Counted from the stretch's first letter, positions 10,680 through 21,671 are shown. The stretch is DNA of 64,000 nucleotides from Dichetophora obliterata (GCA_963920525.1 OY986437.1:116056715-116120714); one strand, 5' to 3'. The notes: generated by a model not told the origin, from the letters alone. Translations and numbers: made by a program.

Positions 10680-11102
10680 CAGACAAAACTGTTGCACAAC
10701 TGATGACTAAAAGTCTGCTGAACGAGCTGGTACATGCAACTTGTTCGATGAGCGCTCGCCATTTTTGTTAGAGAACAATTTCAATGCTACGTGCGTTCAC
10801 TCATCATAAATACAGCTGATTTTGTTTGTCAACTCTTTGAAGAAAATACTAGAAATGGAACTAAATGAAATTAAATATTTCATGTAGTTTTTAGCGCAAA
10901 AGAAATGAAATAATAACAACTTATATTAATTTATAATTCATTTTAATTTATTTAAATAAATAAATATATGTATTTACATTGTCAATATGGAAAAGTATGA
11001 ACTGAACAGAAAACAGATATTTATTAGAAAACTGGGGCAGAATGAAAACATTCTTGATCGAGTGAAATCTATCCAATTTACAGCGTAAATTTAACATACT
11101 TT
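10680..11102. other. Unassigned AT-rich stretch
   Basis: No gene or repeat family is recognised. The sequence becomes almost pure A/T around 10900-10980. Confidence 0.3.
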
Positions 11103-11312
11103 ACTAGTTTAAACAGTGAGTTGATCACAGTTTAATCACTCAAAGACTACTGAAGAGAAAAATGTAGCGATTTCCGAAACAGACTGTCTAGGCAGCTAAG
11201 TGATTGACTCTATACAGAGTTGTTGTTGTTGTTGTTGTTGTTGTCTTCTTTAAAAACTTACTTGATCTAAAGCTCACAATATAATTCATGTAATAATTTC
11301 ATAGATCATAAA
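11103..11312 (+). repeat. GTT-module repeat, single arm
   Basis: Contains AGTTTAAACAGTGAGTTGAT, then GACTCTATACAGAGTTGTTG, a (GTT) run and ACTTGATCTAAAGCTCACAA. The same roughly 210-240 bp arm occurs inverted at 21184-21426 and 21672-21915, and shorter relatives lie near 27.1, 33.2, 34.9 and 43.7 kb. It is probably one arm of a foldback element. Confidence 0.7.
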
Positions 11313-11397
11313 ACTAATTAATTATTTAAAGATTTCACTCTTTCAAGGATGCAGTAATTAGACCCATGGACGGACAAAGCTTCTTCAAATCAAAGAA

Positions 11398-12060
11398 TTA
11401 ACCAAATTTGTTTAGAAATTGTTGAAGTAAATCGTTTCGTTCTATTTGGGTTTGGTTTGCTTCATCTATTCTGGCATTTAAACCACCAATAGCTTTTGTC
11501 CGCTGTTGCTCCATCTCAACAATTTTTTTTTTCTTTGATGGTAACTTTCTTTGGCCATAGAACCCTCTTTCTCTTTTCGAGAAATGGAACAGCTAACGAC
11601 TGACTCTTCGTTGAGCAAAACACTGACCAAATAGGTTGACTGTTGAAAAGCACATGCGTCTTCCGAAATCATATTTTCATGCATTACTTTGCTACCTTCT
11701 TGCATGCCGAATGAAGAAGTAGTAGGCCCAATGTTGATGGTTCTATCGTCGAAAAAAATGTCTTCCATTGTTGAAAAATACTCCCAGGACACGCGACCTC
11801 GGCCAGTTTTAGTGTTTTCTTTAATTGTCCTATAGGTTTTCTTTATATTTCTCATCTTTCTGTCCAATACATCGTCTGTCATCCCAGGGAAGCTTTCTTT
11901 TTAAACTTGGGATCGCGACACTTTTCTTTACGTAAAAAATACAATTGCAGCATCATTTTGGTATTCTCCGTGCTTTAAAGCTGCAACGCACTCTTTGCAC
12001 TGGGATCTTCCTGAATAACTGGAAAGCCTGCAAATTCACTATACATTTACTAAACGGAAT
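11398..12060 (-). pseudogene. Myb/SANT-like DNA-binding protein pseudogene (Harbinger ORF2 type)
   Basis: Read on the minus strand. The first frame gives STENTKMMLQLYFLRKEK and RDPKFKKK, the N-terminal helices of an insect Myb/SANT-like domain. After a deletion and frame change, VLDRKMRNIKKTYRTIKEN and GRGRVSWEYFSTMEDIF finish the domain. After another shift at a T tract near 11520-11530, KKIVEMEQQRTKAIGGLNAR and NDLLQQFLNKFG end at TAA 11398-11400, a C-terminal coiled coil. In PIF/Harbinger transposons such a protein accompanies the nuclease and helps it enter the nucleus. Several frameshifts show the copy is broken. It could instead derive from a host MADF/Myb gene. Confidence 0.65.
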
Positions 12061-12639
12061 GATGCTATTTTTTCTATTATCTCTTTTTTCTATTGCTTCT
12101 TTTTTCACATTCAAAGTTTGCGAAAAAGTAGTATAATGAATCTTTGTGCTCAGATTCAGCAAACATCATCGAGTATCAAGCTGTAGATTGGTGCATATAC
12201 TTCTGTTTTCGTACACAAAAGTAGTGCTACGGACGTATGAAAACATGCAAGAGATTACACAGTACTCGGGCAATTTCCTTCTGGGTTGCGTCATCGCAAG
12301 AGCATATGAAGACAATTTCTGGTCTTTTCTCCATGAGGGTCAATACTCCTACCTTAAGAGCTATAACCCTGCAACTGACCGCATACTTTGGATCCACATC
12401 TTTAAGGGATTAAGCTTTTTCTTACATGAAGTACACACTCACAGATGAGCATTTAACAATGTGCCTGCGTTAAGCAGTGACAAGTTATGTCCATTATTTT
12501 TGGACATTATGCAATTAATTATTTTTTTTTATAAAAATATTTTAGTTTTTAAATAAAATTTTTAACTTAAAAAACTTTTAAATAAAAAAACATTTGTGTT
12601 TATCTTCACATCCTACTTTATACACCAAAAGAATATTTA
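12061..12639. other. Unassigned stretch
   Basis: A 100-codon frame at 12146-12448 has no recognisable domain; I regard it as chance or part of the decayed element to its left. Confidence 0.3.
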
Positions 12640-12835
12640 GGATAAAATTACGAATAAAATCTTTGTAGAAATACAAACGGAGACTATTCGTGGAATGTAC
12701 AAATGTTTTGTACATAATACAAACGTTTGTAGTGTTGGCCGCATGAAACAAAATTTTTGAATTCGTAACTTTGTACATTCTACAAACGCTCGTTTGTAAA
12801 AATCTATTATATATAAATTTGTGATATGAACGAAC
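12640..12835. repeat. Degenerate palindromic minisatellite, TACAAACG type, tract 1
   Basis: Repeats of about 25 bp built from TTCGT, GAATGTACAAA and ACGTTTGTA, each nearly self-complementary. The same units recur at 15890-16150. Confidence 0.5.
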
Positions 12836-12879
12836 ATTGTTTGATATACAAAGTGGTAGCAGCAGCGTTCGAATATTCA

Positions 12880-12900
12880 CATATATATATATATATATAT
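12880..12900. repeat. (AT)n microsatellite
   Basis: About ten uninterrupted AT units. Confidence 0.9.
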
Positions 12901-14512
12901 CTTCCCATTTTTTATTTTCAAGTATTTTGTCCATCACTTTGTATGGGAGGTGGGCGTAGTTCGTTTGTGACCTAACACTACAACAATGACAGCCAAAATG
13001 TCAGCAAAATCGCTTACATAACAGTGGAGAAAATAAGAAAAAATCTTTCACTTTGTATGGGAGGTGTGCGTACTTTCGGTCCTACCACGCCCAATTTCAC
13101 AGTATAATTAATTTATCTTTCCAGGAGTACGTACACAAAATTTTTTGTCAAAATCTCGATTGGGAATGTTTTTGTCACCCTTTTATATGGAAAAGGAACC
13201 ACTGTGCAACAATTCGATCGAATTTTTGAATCAAATCAATCTAAAAATTATAAATCAAATCAGAAGTATATTTATACAAAAATTGTTTGTGTTTTGTGTA
13301 ATATTTTTGTGTGCAAGGTGTCAAAATAAGGAGAAATTATATAAACCAAGAATAAAAGAGCTTTATAGTCTTCAACTCCAAGATTTTTCCTGTTACTATA
13401 AGCCAAGGTCAGTTACCTGACTGATAAGGTAAGAATTATTTTAGATTGAATTTGTTAGCATTGTATCAATTTAATCCAATGAATGCAAGTATAGCATCAA
13501 ATTATATTGCTGTTATATATGTACTATATTGTTTTTAAATTAGAATTTGGCGTGTTTAAATTAATGTTTGGAGTGAAAGTTCTTCTTATTCGCAACATTT
13601 ATTGTATTTACTTATATTGAAATTCTCAAAAAATCGGCTTTCATCTCATTTATAACGAGTTGATATTTCTTCAGTATATTTAATTTTTTATTGTAGCCAT
13701 TATACGTATATATATTACAATTTAATTATTGGTCCGGGCGGAACGAGTATGGATTGCTTCATTTGCCAAGTGCGCTTAACAATGAATGTCAAAATATTTC
13801 AAACTGGTTCATTCACTAAAAGAAAAGGATACCTACAGGTTCACTTTTGCTGTCGTTTACTTACAACACCTTTCCAGTTTTAGTAGCCTAATTAGGACGC
13901 GCCTAATGTGGCAGTTTATAAGTTTATGACCAATTTTACCAACTACCAGACGAATTAAAATTATTAAAAGTAATTAAATTCGGATATTTATTAGTTTTTT
14001 TATGTAGCGCTAGTAACTCCATTTTCATTCTCTGACTATATTTAAATCTAGACGTTAAGCAGCAACACGTTGAAGATATACAAAATCAAACAGTACCAAA
14101 AGCAGTGACAATTAATATCGAAAGCGCAGCATGACTGTATAGCGAATAAATATTTAAATTGTATTTTAGTAACTTCTCAATTAATAAATGTATATATTTA
14201 TTACTGATAAATGTTATTAATAATTTACTGTTTTCGAAGATATTTTTTTCCTTGTCTTTTGATATTTTTTCTTTTAAATAAGAAACAGGTTTTTTAAGAC
14301 TTGTTCAATGGAGAAAAAGGACAAATATTTTTAAAGTCGCCCACACAACTTTGCGAAGTTTGTCACAAGTCAAGAAATAGAATGAGTGAATATGTTTGAA
14401 ACTTAAAATATTTTATTTTAAAACATCGTTCAAATATTCTAGTTTTTAGAGAGAATTTTTTGAGCGAGATGTGGCAAGCAAGGGTTAATCTCTATATATA
14501 ATTCGTCTGTAT
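12901..14512. other. Unassigned AT-rich stretch
   Basis: No gene is recognised. The phrase CACTTTGTATGGGAGGTG occurs twice (about 12935 and 13052). A 91-codon frame at 13145-13420 has no known motif. Confidence 0.35.
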
Positions 14513-14651
14513 CTCCTGGTTTACACTCATCGAGACTTGACTTCTTGGTCATTCCCATTTTAACTTCCACCTTTCTTACGTTTGATATCCGCGTCTTTTA
14601 TCCATAAAGTTAGGCCTTGACCGTCAAGTCTTGACGAATGAAAGCCAGGAG
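14513..14651. mobile_element. Short MITE with CTCCTGG ends (139 bp)
   Basis: Inverted ends CTCCTGGTTTACACTCATCG and, on the other strand, CTCCTGGCTTTCATTCGTCA, continuing through AGACTTGAC. Flanked by TAT on both sides (14510-14512 and 14652-14654). A related fragment (CAAGTCTTGACGAGTATAAA) lies near 43676-43705. Confidence 0.6.
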
Positions 14652-14865
14652 TATGTCACTGGACTCCTCCTAAATAGCTGGTGTATTTGAGTTGGTTAAT
14701 GGATGGCTTGGATTTACAATTGGACCCGATTGGTTGTGCTGCGATCGGGAGTTTTCTGGTACGATGAGTATTCGCTATCTTTTTTGATCCATCCTGAACA
14801 CTAGAGAGCGCTGTAGTATAACAGAGCTATAAAATAATGCAATCATTTGTAATTTAAAATCATTT

Positions 14866-15003
14866 AATTCCCAATCAATGATTTGAAAAAGTGATTGCAT
14901 TCATTTTTTGAAATCATTGATTGTGATCTAAAATTTTAAATCCCAATCAAAGATTTAAAAAATGAGTGCAATCGTTTTTTCAAATCTTTGGTTGGAAATT
15001 ATT
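14866..15003. repeat. Two tandem units, each itself a palindrome (about 70 bp)
   Basis: Both units begin AATCCCAATCAAWGATTT or a close variant and fold back through TGATTGCATTC-like sequence to AAATCATTGATTG. Confidence 0.55.
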
Positions 15004-15469
15004 GACTGCATTTACGTGATTTCATTCATATCTTATTATTATTATCAAAAGTATCGATATCTCTGTTGAACAAGTATTGGAAATTCTTAGTTTATTATTA
15101 TTTGTTATTAGTTTATTACATTTTATCTTCGTTACTTGCTAGCAAATTAATTTATTATAAGCTTTCCTTAATTTTATGTTGTTATTTATTTTTCGGTTCG
15201 CTCTCAGGCTCTGTCACACGTTTAGCTTATTCTTTTAATATTTCAAATCCTTATACGCGATTAAAAATCTTGGAATAAATTTTAGTGCAGCTGAAAGTAT
15301 ACTGCATATTTTTTAACCATGCGGTTTAAAATTTAAACTTTCACAAATACTGAACCATAATTAAAATTTTTCTGTACTAAAATTAAACCAAAGAAATATT
15401 GCAATGCTTAAACTCAATACTAGGCTATTCGATTCATATGCTTGTTTGTTTCTTTTGTTTCGTATAGCG
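15004..15469. other. Unassigned AT-rich stretch
   Basis: A 70-codon hydrophobic frame (15066-15278) is present but shows no start context or family; it is typical of AT-rich noise. Confidence 0.3.
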
Positions 15470-16150
15470 CAATATCCCAGTAGTTACTAAGTGGTTACTA
15501 AGCGATTACATAACCGGAACTGATTTCTGAAGCAACTACCAATTGACTACTTAGCATTAACATTACAATCTGATTTCAAATCAGTAGCCTCTTAATACTG
15601 GCAGCACATCTACCATTTCTGACATGGTTTTATACAAAGGCTGTGTTAAAGCTCAGAAGATCCAAGATCCTGTGAAAGATCCAGTAACTCAAAAATTATT
15701 TGATATTAAATAATAGACGCAAATTGGTATGTAATCGCTTAGTAACCGGTTTTCAGCTAAGAAATTGCTTGGTAATCGCATCGGTAATCAGTCTTCGCTT
15801 ATGTAATCGCTTAGTAATCGGTATTGAGCTAAGTAATCGCTTGGTAGTCGCTTCAGTAATTGGTATTCGGTTCAAAATAAAATTTGTTAATACTACGAAT
15901 AAGTTCGTGCAATGTACAAAGAGATTCGTAAATTCTACAAACGCATTCTTATATTGTACAAAGGCATTCGAAATATTTAATAATTTTCTTTGTAGATGAA
16001 ACGAATGCGTTTGTAAAATATACAAATTTTTTCTTTGAACAATGTACAAACGGTCATTTGTATTATTTACAAAGTCGTTCGTAGGCTGAAAAGAACAAAG
16101 GGCTTTGTAGAATACAATAATTGTTTTGTACATAGTACGAAGCTTTTTTT
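15470..16150. repeat. Degenerate minisatellite complex
   Basis: First part: units around GGTTACTAAGCGATTACA and a 72-bp direct repeat starting GTAATCGCTTAGTAA at 15731 and 15803. Second part (15890-16150): the TACAAACG palindromic units also seen at 12640-12835. Open frames here on both strands mirror the repeats and are not genes. Confidence 0.6.
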
Positions 16151-17635
16151 TTGGGTGTACTACTGTTGACTCTCTACACAAAAAGTCTGGGAACCCTTGT
16201 GATAGAAAGTATTTTTTAAACGTTTTTAAAAAATTTTTTGTTCGATCTTTGGTTTAAGTTTTCAATAAAAGTCGATCCTTACCATGAAAAGTCCGGGTAC
16301 CCTTGATATATAGGAATAATCGCCATCAGTCTTGTTGGTATTTGTTTTTGTTATCGCTATTGGGTGGCTCAAGTCCTATATCAAAAGAGTGTAAAACATT
16401 TGATGTTTGAAGAGTGTAAAACATTTGATGCTTAAAACATATATTTGTGTATATAATTTTGGATTGGTTTGAAATATTTGAAAATTTTTTTCAAAGAAAT
16501 CATTTCTTGAGCTATAGAACTTTGTAAAAAATGTAAAAACAACATTTTTGATAAAACATTATATTGATGGGATAACGGTTAATCTTTTCTTATTTCTCCA
16601 AAGTCATTTCATTGATTTTTCAGACAAAGAAAATTTGCTGAAAATCAATTAAAAAATGGCTGAGATATTTACTTGCAAAGTCAAAACTTGAAATTTTAAT
16701 AGTTTTTTTCTCATTCTGAGGCGATGTCCTTGCTTCAAGGAAATACGTTGTACTGAGAAGATATAAATTTTTCGAGATATCTAAATAATTTTAATGTCAT
16801 TTTAAGGGGATTTTTTTAGCATACTATCCCTGTAAAATAGTACCAAGAAAGCTTTCGTATACCGTTATATTCCTCAACAAACGACTTTTCGTACTGAGAA
16901 CATCTATAGTTTTTGAGATATCGCTATAATTTTTATGTCAAAATAACGGAAATTTTTCAGACTTTACTATTTATAAGAAATTTTACCATTACAATATATA
17001 TTCACTCTTGTTGTATAAAAAATACTTATTGTAGGGTATCCGTAAGAGATGGTGCAAAATGTCGGAATTTTTTTTTTTTTGCACACGTTATCAATGTCTA
17101 AAATTCCTTCTTACATTATATTCTTCCATATGTTACAGTTTAGATTTTATTTAATAAATGCTCTTTTTACGCTCATATTTCAGGTCGAAGGTCGCCAATC
17201 TAAAATGTAATTATACAATGCAGCCAGATCTTTCATTTGATACCTCATTCACCATTCTACCTCTTCTTAGCCCTGAGATTGCTTACTAAAAATAATACAA
17301 ACTTTCAACGTTAATATTTCGGGTAATATATAAGACTATACTAACTAAAAGAATTTGGAATTATTTGAAAAGTAAAAAAAAATTGTTTTCTACTGCAAGG
17401 TAGGACTATGGTTAAGGCACAAAAATATGTGTGTGTGTATGTGAATGCGACTGTGTGTCTCTGACTGTTTGCATTGAAGTAAGGTTTCCAATATTTTAAG
17501 CAAACAGAACCAGCTTAAAGTGTTCGTTGGCTCGGTATGAAAGTATTTTCTATATTTTTATACAAGTAAACGACAAAAGTTCTTGTTGTTTGGCTTTGTT
17601 TCAACCTTAAATATATAAAGTCAACTTATGTACTA
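16151..17635. other. Unassigned stretch
   Basis: The phrase AAAAGTCYGGGWACCCTTG occurs twice, about 105 bp apart, near 16185 and 16289. No gene is recognised. Confidence 0.35.
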
Positions 17636-18054
17636 TCCCAATGTGCACGAAAACGGATGCAGATCCTTTTCAAACCCGTTACGAGTCTGTCAGTACGCAT
17701 TTTGCTTTCTTATGTTTCGACGGATCCGTTTCTAACCCGTTACGAGTCCGTCAGTACGCATTTAGCTTTCTTATGTTTCGACGGACCCGTTTCGAACCCG
17801 TTACGAATCCGTCAAAAAAATGGTCACAACGTTAACATAAAAGCCAGTCTTAAATTTGTAATAAAATCTTTTATTTAATTTTCAGTGGATACACAACATA
17901 TTTCCCGGAAACTTTTATAATTGCGTTAATTTTGTACGCTTTATCATTTTAGCTGTAAAAGTTATCGGGATGGGCTTTAAGGAAAAATAAAATTCATCTG
18001 TTTGAAGATACAAGTATGAGAAACAATATTAGTAAATGTAAGGAACTGAAATAA

Positions 18055-18215
18055 CAAAAAAAAAAGTATAGCAGTGAGGGGACTGCCGACCGAAGCGAAA
18101 ACATGTATGTAAAATATTAGTATTCCCTGGAAGACTTTGTCCTGCCACGGACCGCCTTACTGCTATATAAGAATTTTCATGCTAATCGGAAAAAATTTTT
18201 ATATTTTCACCCCTC
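18055..18215 (+). repeat. TATAGCAG repeat, copy 1
   Basis: Core 18066-18167 has inverted ends TATAGCAGTGAGG and CCTTACTGCTATA. The block, including TTTTCATGCTAATCGGAAAA on its right, recurs in inverted orientation at 63316-63468. The TTTTCATGCTAATCGG part also lies in both arms of the large inverted repeat at 39-43.5 kb. Confidence 0.65.
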
Positions 18216-18227
18216 CGCTTTTGATTT

Positions 18228-18486
18228 TTATTATTATTTTGTTATTATTTTTTTCCGTTCCCTCTTTTGTCGCTATGTGCTCAGGTTATAAACTTTTATG
18301 ATCTGACAAAATCGTACTACACACTGGTACTACACACTGGTCAAATCGTTCGTCAAATCGGCAGAAAAATCAAAAAAAAAATTTATTTTCAAACGATTTG
18401 ATGAGTGTTCAACTCTGTTGGTCAAATCATTTGTCAAATCAGTTGATGATCGATTTGATGAGCGATTTTAAATGTGAACAGTCCTC
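18228..18486. mobile_element. Truncated copy of the GGGCTGTTCACA MITE
   Basis: Matches 29521-29828: GACAAAATCGTACTACAC, CGATTTGATGAGTG-type motifs and an end AATGTGAACAGTCCT. Its left part is missing at the junction with the TATAGCAG repeat. Confidence 0.6.
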
Positions 18487-18507
18487 ATGATGACGAGAGT
18501 TAAGTTC

Positions 18508-18965
18508 CAATTATAATAAAAGTAACGTAATGTGGTCTTATGTCAGTTGAGCAGTGCGTTCTTTCACTTATTGTTTCAAGCAATACTTTCTTATACAAGT
18601 TATTATAATAAACGTAACGTAATGTAACGGGACGTAAAGATCCGTTGAATTTCGATTTCTAGTTACTTTACATTATATCTGTTCAAAGAAAAACTAAAAA
18701 TTGAGTTAGATTCGATTATTGCGCTATTTTACATTGTTGAACTACGCTTTTTGTTGAGTTTTCGTTATTAATGTGATGGTTTTATATGTCCACAGCTATG
18801 GATGACGAAGTTTTAATTGAACTTCTACGGGAACGTGCAATTATTTACGACAAACAACTGCCTGGCTACTGCCTATTATAATTACTATAACTTTTTGTTA
18901 CATTACGTCCCGTCCCGATGACAGTTGACAACATTTTAATACTTAACATTACGTCTATTATAATT
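18508..18965. mobile_element. MITE-like element with MADF-domain relic
   Basis: Ends AATTATAATAAAAGTAACGT and, on the other strand, AATTATAATAGACGTAATGT pair, and inner inverted motifs ACGTAATGTAACGGGACGTA / TTACATTACGTCCCGTCCC reinforce them. Inside, a short frame at 18798-18881 starts MDDEVLIELLRERAIIYDKQ, the first helix of a MADF domain. MADF/Myb-like proteins are the second ORF of many PIF/Harbinger transposons, so this is probably an internally deleted member. Target duplication not resolved. Confidence 0.55.
18798..18881 (+). pseudogene. MADF-domain N-terminal fragment
   Basis: Twenty-seven codons starting MDDEVLIELLRERAIIYDKQ and ending at a stop. The pattern (LI-x-L-hydrophobic-RE-x6-YD) is that of the first helix of MADF proteins; the rest of the domain is absent. 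Confidence 0.5.
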
Positions 18966-18984
18966 CTACCTTTACTCGCAAAAT

Positions 18985-19060
18985 GACGATGACGATGACG
19001 CAAACCAAAAATTTACCCTCTACCAAAATCGTTCAATGCGCCCAAAGAAGTTTTCTCTTC
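18985..19060 (+). repeat. GATGACGCAAACC repeat, copy 1
   Basis: TTTACCCTCTACCAAAATCG and flanks recur in the same orientation at 20225-20310 and inverted at 59270-59390. The latter two also share GAGAGTTACTCGG. No gene is recognised between this unit and 19461. Confidence 0.6.
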
Positions 19061-19460
19061 AAAAATTTAAAAATCGGTATATCGATTATTCCTTTCGTAT
19101 ATCTTATTTTCTCAATGAGTACTTTAAAACTGCATTTTCAAATCTTGGCGCCCAGGTAATCGGAATCGTGCCTACAACTACAAATATGATACAAAATAGT
19201 AATGTAGAAGTATGCATACTTAAGTACTAAAGTATAACTACAATAGTACTACTTCTGACAGCTATGGGTGTAAGTTCAACTTTTTTCTTTTGATATAATT
19301 TTGACAGAATTGTAGGTATTGTCGAAAAGGAATCAAAACAAACACAGAATATAAGGGATTCTTTTTAAAGTCTCTCCGTATCGAGCCTACTTGGTTAATA
19401 TGCCTTGCTGAGCGCCTGGTAGTAAAGATCCAAAAGCTTCATATAAATCCTACTCGCTGT

Positions 19461-20197
19461 CATGGCAGAATAACCAGGTAGGGCCGGCTCGCTTAGTGCC
19501 CTCACGCGTTAAGGGCCAAATAGAATACACAGACTATGTGCGCGAACAATACTTTTTTCTCGTCATAGCGACGACCATACACTACACATACTTTGTTTGC
19601 GCAGATTTTTTAGTTCAAATTCTACTAAATTTTTCTTTTCTGCTTCCATTTTTATATATTTTCCGTCATGCACGTCTTCACTCTATAAAACTTTCGGGAT
19701 TATGGCAAGTCGGTGTGATTTTCACTACACACTATACAGAAGGTTTCGCAAACACAACCATTATTGCGCAGACATCTGCACAAACATAAAACAGCCAAAT
19801 ACACTGTCGAACAGTCTGCGCAAACGCGTGTTTGCGCAAACAGTCTGTGTAATCTGTTTGGCCTTTTAAAGGAGAGTGGAAAATGAAAAGGTTGAGTAGT
19901 TGTCAAAATGACGAAGTTCATAAAAATGTCAGATGAAATAAGAATATTATATTTTCAAATATTTTCAAGCGTGTGTTAAGTTTGTGTTAATTTGAATGAA
20001 AATATTATAAAAATAGTATAAATAAAACTATAAAATGCCAAGGAAGTGTTCAATTTGCAAAAAAGCAAAAAAACAAGTTTAACCAACTGCAAAACATGAA
20101 CATAAAGATGAACAGCTGATTTTGACAACTAGCTCGCTTTTCTCTGCTTTCTACTTTATTCCTCTCCCAGTCGGCCCTACCTGGTTATTCTGCCATG
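19461..20197. mobile_element. hAT-like non-autonomous element with exact 8-bp duplication (737 bp)
   Basis: TIRs begin CATGGCAGAATAACCAGGTA at 19461 and, in complement, end at 20197, continuing for about 25 bp. The 8-bp duplication CTCGCTGT is exact (19453-19460 and 20198-20205). These features fit hAT. No transposase is visible. A truncated relative of the right end lies at 35338-35440. The site of insertion is itself within an older repeat (20198-20310). Confidence 0.85.
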
Positions 20198-20224
20198 CTC
20201 GCTGTCTGTATTGATGGCGAGAGT

Positions 20225-20310
20225 TACTCGGGAAATTACGATGACGCAAACCAAAGATTTACCCTCTACCAAAATCGTTCAACACGCCTTAAGAAGTTTT
20301 CACTTAAAAA
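20225..20310 (+). repeat. GATGACGCAAACC repeat, copy 2
   Basis: Direct copy of 18985-19060, and matches 59270-59390 in inverted orientation over a longer span that includes GAGAGTTACTCGG on its left. Confidence 0.6.
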
Positions 20311-20563
20311 AAAATGAAAAAAATATTTTGAACATAGCATAAACCGTGGTGTTCCGTTTTCAATCCGAACTTTTTAAAGAAAAAAGAGTCGGAAACGGAT
20401 TCGTATATGAAGTCCGTTCCCAGTCCGTGACGGACCGAAAAATTGAAAAACCTATTCGTATCTTTGAGAGGAATTTGATAATAAAAAGGATCCGTTTCGG
20501 ATAAAAAATACGAAGAAGCAAGTCCGTCTCGAATTCGTAACGGATCCGTTTGGCGCACTGGGA

Positions 20564-20993
20564 TTTGAGTGATTATTTGTTGATTTTGTGAGTGTGTTGG
20601 TATTAGTCAAGCCGAAAGTTTAAATTGAAAGCTGTTTGCGTAGACACATGAACATGTATACACAAAGGAGCCCTTCTTAAAAAAAACCTTTTTTATTCCA
20701 AAACAGGACTCCTAATCCTTTTAGTATGTAGTTGGTAGATATAAAATTTTGAGTCGTTCGGGTAGCATTTGATAGGCTCGATTTTGATTTAAAGACCAAA
20801 GTATTTGGTATTTAAGATTATAGTTTAAAAAAAAGATATAGGTACACGTTGTTTGTCATGTAATTTTTCTTCAAAATGAACAAACTATCAAACTTGAAAA
20901 TTGGAGAAAAACTACAAGATTTTTGATTTTTCACTTTTTTAAGAGAAGAATTTAATTTATTTCTTGTTGCTTTACAAAATATTTTAGCAAGAA
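20564..20993. other. Unassigned AT-rich stretch
   Basis: Nothing recognisable beyond simple A/T-rich sequence. Confidence 0.3.
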
Positions 20994-21531
20994 GCCAGAA
21001 GCTAGTGTTCTAACTGAAAGGTGGCTATTTTCACAACCAAATGTTCAATTACACATGACTTCGACCGAAAAATCGATCAATTATTAGATTTATTTAATTA
21101 ATTTGACATTAATTAAACTTATTTGGCCGTGCTCTGCCATAGTTAAGTTAGTTAATTTTTATGATCTACTGAATAATTACATGAATTAAGATTGTGAGCT
21201 TTAGATCAAGTGAGTTTTCAAGAAGGCAACAACAACAACAACAACAACTCTGTATAGAGTCAATCACTTAGCTGACTAGACAGTCTGCTTCGGAAATCGC
21301 TACATATTCCTCATCAGTAGTCTTTGAGTGATTAAGCTGTGATCAACTCACTGTTTAAACTAGCATATGAATGTACAGATCCTCTAATTCATTCTTATGA
21401 ATTGTATGGCTGCTAATCATATGACATCTAATAATTGATCGATTTTTCGGTCAAGGTCATGTGTAATTGAACATTTGGTTGTGAAAATAGCCACCTTTAA
21501 GTTATAACACTAGCTTCTGGCGAAGCAAAAA
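20994..21531. mobile_element. TIR element with arms of about 96 bp, containing a GTT-module arm
   Basis: Left arm 20994-21089 and right arm 21427-21531 pair almost completely (GCCAGAAGCTAGTGTT, AAAGGTGGCTATTTTCACAA, AAATCGATCAATTATTAGA). The interior includes the inverted GTT-module arm 21184-21426. No clear target duplication. Confidence 0.7.
21184..21426 (-). repeat. GTT-module arm, left half of a 243-bp inverted repeat
   Basis: Pairs with 21672-21915 across a 245-bp spacer, with position sums constant near 43098-43099, so there are essentially no indels. Both arms run from GTCATATGATTAGCAGCC through AGTTTAAACAGTGAG and the (GTT) run to AAAGCTCACAATCTTAATT. Confidence 0.8.
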
Positions 21532-21671
21532 CTCGTTTCATTTCTATGGTGCATTTCGACAAACAATCGAACACCAATGAATATTGAAATAAATGAAGAA
21601 GCAACTAGAACGGATGGCAACCCTTGATAGAGTTGATGGTGGTGATCTAAAATGGCCTCCTGCTTTGAAAT

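Larger units (their letters stand above)
17636..20563. mobile_element. Possible TIR element with 61-bp subterminal repeats and GGATCCGTTT motifs
   Basis: The left end TCCCAATGTGCACGAAAACG matches, with gaps, the complement of the right end (TCCCAGTGCGCCAAACGGAT). Behind the left end lie 61-bp tandem units (AACCCGTTACGAGT at 17673, 17734, 17795). Behind the right end lie scattered ACGGATCCGTTT-like motifs. No target duplication is visible, and other elements fill the inside, so the pairing is tentative. Confidence 0.45.

Noticed and set aside
12146..12448. 100-aa frame beside the Myb pseudogene
   Set aside because: No motif, poor start context and no agreement with the adjacent Myb frame.
15700..16181. 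Repetitive 99-aa and 142-aa frames on opposite strands
   Set aside because: Mirror translations of palindromic minisatellite units.
17641..17878. Repeated-motif protein (FxTRYESVSTH) in two frames
   Set aside because: It is the 61-bp DNA repeat read in frame; 61 is not a multiple of 3, so the protein repeat is not maintained.
18066..18167. Hairpin considered as a tRNA or small RNA gene
   Set aside because: No tRNA A/B boxes or cloverleaf; its inverted ends and dispersed copy fit a MITE.
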